From positions 1 through 8,796 of the forward strand of contig JAHUZY010000050.1 in assembly GCA_019264505.1 (NCBI GenBank): DNA of 8,796 nucleotides. Reading direction: 5' to 3'. The notes below the pieces were generated by a model. That model was given only the letters and a program-made list of their open reading frames with translations. It was not told where the DNA came from and ran no database searches. The position numbers and the translations under genes were made by a program. This DNA comes from Phenylobacterium sp. GTDB taxonomy: Bacteria > Pseudomonadota > Alphaproteobacteria > Caulobacterales > Caulobacteraceae. Positions 7,004 to 8,796 of this stretch are shown here, one piece after another; position 1 is the stretch's first letter, and every line of letters begins with the position of its first letter.

Positions 7004-8512
7004 ATGAGCATCCTGACCCCAGGCGATACCTGCTGGCGGCGTGAACACGCGAGCCGGGCGGCCTTCCTCGTCGACACCGAGGCCTATTTCAACGCGCTCG
7101 CCGAGATTCTCCCCAAGGCGCAGAAGTCGATCTATCTGCTGGGCTGGGGCTTTGATCCGCGGACCCGGCTGGCGCCCGATGGGTTTGACGGCCCCGACGA
7201 CCCCGACGAGATCGGCCGCATCCTCGTGGAGCTGTCGCGGCGCCGGCCCGAGCTGGACATCCGCCTGCTGATCTGGAAGTCGGCCTTGCCGATCAGCGCC
7301 AGCCAGAACTTCTTTCCCCACCGAGGGCGTCGCTGGTTTCGCGGCACCACGGTCCAGCTGCGACTGGACGAGTCGGTGCCCCTGGGCGCCTGCCACCATC
7401 AGAAGGTCCTGGTGGTCGATGACGCGGTCGCTATCTGTGGCGGCGGCGACATTTCGGTGGACCGTTGGGACACCGCCGCGCACCTCGACGATGACGAGCG
7501 GCGCATCATGCCCGACCAGGATTATCACCCGCCAAGGCATGAGGTGATGATGATGGTCGATGGCGCGGCGGCCAGCGCGCTGGGCGACCTGTTCAGGGCT
7601 CGCTGGCGCCGGTCGGCCGACGAGGTGGTGCCCAAGTCGACGCCGTCGCCTGTCGACCCCTGGCCGACCCGCGTTCCCGCCCATATGCACGATGTCGAGG
7701 TGGGGATCGCCCGGACCGAGCCGGCGTGGAAGCGGGACGCCATGATCGAGGAGATCCGTCGCCTGACGATCACCTCCATCTTCGAAGCCAAGGACATCAT
7801 ATATCTGGAGAACCAGTACTTCACCTCGCCGATCTATGCCGAAGCCCTGGCCGCCCGGCTGGCCGAACCCAAGGGGCCTGAGGTGGTGCTGATCTCGACC
7901 GGCTACAGCCCGAGCTGGTTCGACCAGCTGACCATGGACCGGGCGCGGAACAACATGCTGTGGCGCCTCCAGGCGGCTGACATCTTCGGGCGGCTGCACG
8001 CCTACTGGCCGGTCACCCGGTCGGGCCAGGAGGTGATCGTCCATTCCAAGGTGACCATTATCGATGACCGCCTGGCGCGGGTGGGGTCAGCCAACCTCAA
8101 CAACCGCTCAGGCGGCTTCGACACCGAGTGCGAGCTGGCGGTGGAGGCGCGGAACGACGACGACCGCCGGGCCATCGGCGCCCTGCGTGACCGGCTGGTC
8201 GGCCACTTCATGGGATGCACCGGCGACGCCGTGGCCAAGGCCCGGCAGGAGCGGGGCAGCCTTGGCGGCGCCATCACCGCCCTCAATCTCGACCGCAGGC
8301 TTCGCCGCCTGGGACCGCGAGAGATGACCGCCCTGGGAAACATGATCGCGGCGTTTCACATCGGCGACCCGGCCGACGTGGCAGACTCGTGGCGTATCTT
8401 CCGGCGGCGCGAGCGCGTCTATGAAGCGTCCCGCCGCCTTAGCCAGGCCATCGCGCAGGGGCGGGAGCGCGCCCTTCAGGCCAGCTCGAAATCCATCACC
8501 AACGGCAGGTGA
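7004..8512 (+). CDS. Phospholipase D-like protein with two HKD motifs
   Basis: A 502-residue member of the phospholipase D superfamily, which hydrolyses or transfers phosphodiester bonds through a phospho-histidine intermediate. HKD motif 1 is HHQKVLVVDD (H132, K134, D139) followed by CGGGDIS. HKD motif 2 is VHSKVTIIDD (H347, K349, D354) followed by VGSANLNNRS. Both are complete, so activity is expected. YLENQYFTSP (about 267-276) is also typical. There is no signal peptide or membrane helix, unlike ClsA-type cardiolipin synthases, so a soluble or peripheral enzyme is likely. Cardiolipin synthesis and phospholipid hydrolysis are both possible. I chose the ATG at 7004, which has AGAGG close upstream; a GTG at 6956 would add 16 residues. 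The 3' end overlaps the convergent EEP gene by 37 bases. Confidence 0.92.
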   Translation: MSILTPGDTCWRREHASRAAFLVDTEAYFNALAEILPKAQKSIYLLGWGFDPRTRLAPDGFDGPDDPDEIGRILVELSRRRPELDIRLLIWKSALPISASQNFFPHRGRRWFRGTTVQLRLDESVPLGACHHQKVLVVDDAVAICGGGDISVDRWDTAAHLDDDERRIMPDQDYHPPRHEVMMMVDGAAASALGDLFRARWRRSADEVVPKSTPSPVDPWPTRVPAHMHDVEVGIARTEPAWKRDAMIEEIRRLTITSIFEAKDIIYLENQYFTSPIYAEALAARLAEPKGPEVVLISTGYSPSWFDQLTMDRARNNMLWRLQAADIFGRLHAYWPVTRSGQEVIVHSKVTIIDDRLARVGSANLNNRSGGFDTECELAVEARNDDDRRAIGALRDRLVGHFMGCTGDAVAKARQERGSLGGAITALNLDRRLRRLGPREMTALGNMIAAFHIGDPADVADSWRIFRRRERVYEASRRLSQAIAQGRERALQASSKSITNGR

Positions 8513-8796
8513 TCGGAGGCGATGCGCGTGGTGGGGTCATAGGGGGCGAAGACATCCAGCACCCGCACCTCGTCGCTGACGAACACATGGTCGATCCTCA
8601 ACACCGGCAAGACGGACGGGAAGGTCGCTGAGGGCGACTTCTTCTCGGCCAGCCGACGCGCGGGCCGCAGCTGTTCGCTCAAGGTCCGATAGACCTGGGA
8701 AGCTGAGGTGACGTTGAAATCGCCCAGCAGGATGGTGGGCCCCTGGCGATCAGGGTGACCCAGCCACCCAGAGCCGGCCAGGGCGGCGGCCGGGGT
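8476..8796 (-). CDS. Endonuclease/exonuclease/phosphatase family protein, C-terminal part
   Basis: An open frame enters from the right edge and ends at the TGA at 8478-8476, giving the last 106 residues. It holds TILLGDFNVTSAS (from about residue 21), matching the GDFN catalytic motif of the EEP fold, then RIDHVFVS and a final SDHLPLVMDFEL. The IDHVF and SDHLPL blocks supply the active-site Asp and His typical of this metal-dependent phosphodiesterase superfamily (exonuclease III, sphingomyelinase-like and YbhP-like proteins). The substrate cannot be told from the C-terminus. The start lies beyond the window. It is convergent with the phospholipase D-like gene. In E. coli an EEP gene (ybhP) also neighbours a PLD-type gene (clsB), though on the same strand. 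Confidence 0.9.
   Translation of the reverse strand, partial: TPAAALAGSGWLGHPDRQGPTILLGDFNVTSASQVYRTLSEQLRPARRLAEKKSPSATFPSVLPVLRIDHVFVSDEVRVLDVFAPYDPTTRIASDHLPLVMDFELA

Noticed and set aside
6629..8044. 471-codon minus-strand open frame opposite the secreted protein and phospholipase D-like genes
   Set aside because: It crosses a terminator and two well-supported genes on the other strand and shows no domain. It is a shadow of the GC-rich coding strand.

Overview
The window is a GC-rich stretch (locally AT-rich only at about 6360-6480) from an alphaproteobacterial chromosome. The gene families, the compact gene spacing and the style of the proteins (cbb3 oxidase operon, DusA, DUF1289, TIGR02281-type aspartic protease, soluble HKD phospholipase D) suggest Caulobacterales, for example a Caulobacter, Phenylobacterium or Brevundimonas relative. 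This placement is inference from gene content, not from a marker gene.

Positions 1-3456, minus strand: a ccoNOQP operon for the high-affinity cbb3-type cytochrome c oxidase, read right to left as ccoN, ccoO, ccoQ, ccoP. The first codons of a further gene lie at the window edge. Junctions are tight: a 10-bp gap, a 4-bp ATGA overlap and a 14-bp overlap. An FNR/FixK-type box (3518-3531) upstream of ccoN fits low-oxygen control. ccoN is interrupted by a one-base deletion in a run of six G (plus-strand C6 at 2391-2396). Both halves are otherwise well conserved, so this looks like a sequencing slip or a very recent mutation.

Positions 3582-4946, plus strand: a small unrecognised two-helix protein with a Cys/His cluster, divergent from ccoN, then a DusA-type tRNA-dihydrouridine synthase.

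Positions 4943-6295, minus strand: a DUF1289 Cys-cluster protein, then a secreted or membrane-anchored retropepsin-like aspartic protease translationally coupled to a GNAT acetyltransferase. The acetyltransferase stop codon overlaps the dusA stop in a CTAG. A dyad in the protease leader could hide its ribosome binding site.

Positions 6296-8796: an AT-rich leader, a small secreted protein ending in a strong intrinsic terminator, a two-HKD phospholipase D-like enzyme, and tail-to-tail with it (37-bp overlap) the C-terminal part of an endonuclease/exonuclease/phosphatase family protein running off the right edge.

I saw no rRNA, tRNA, CRISPR array, transposase or phage gene. I did not find a convincing undescribed multi-gene system. 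The points most worth a second look are the ccoN frameshift, the small Cys/His protein beside the low-oxygen promoter, and the ribosome-binding-site hairpin of the protease gene.
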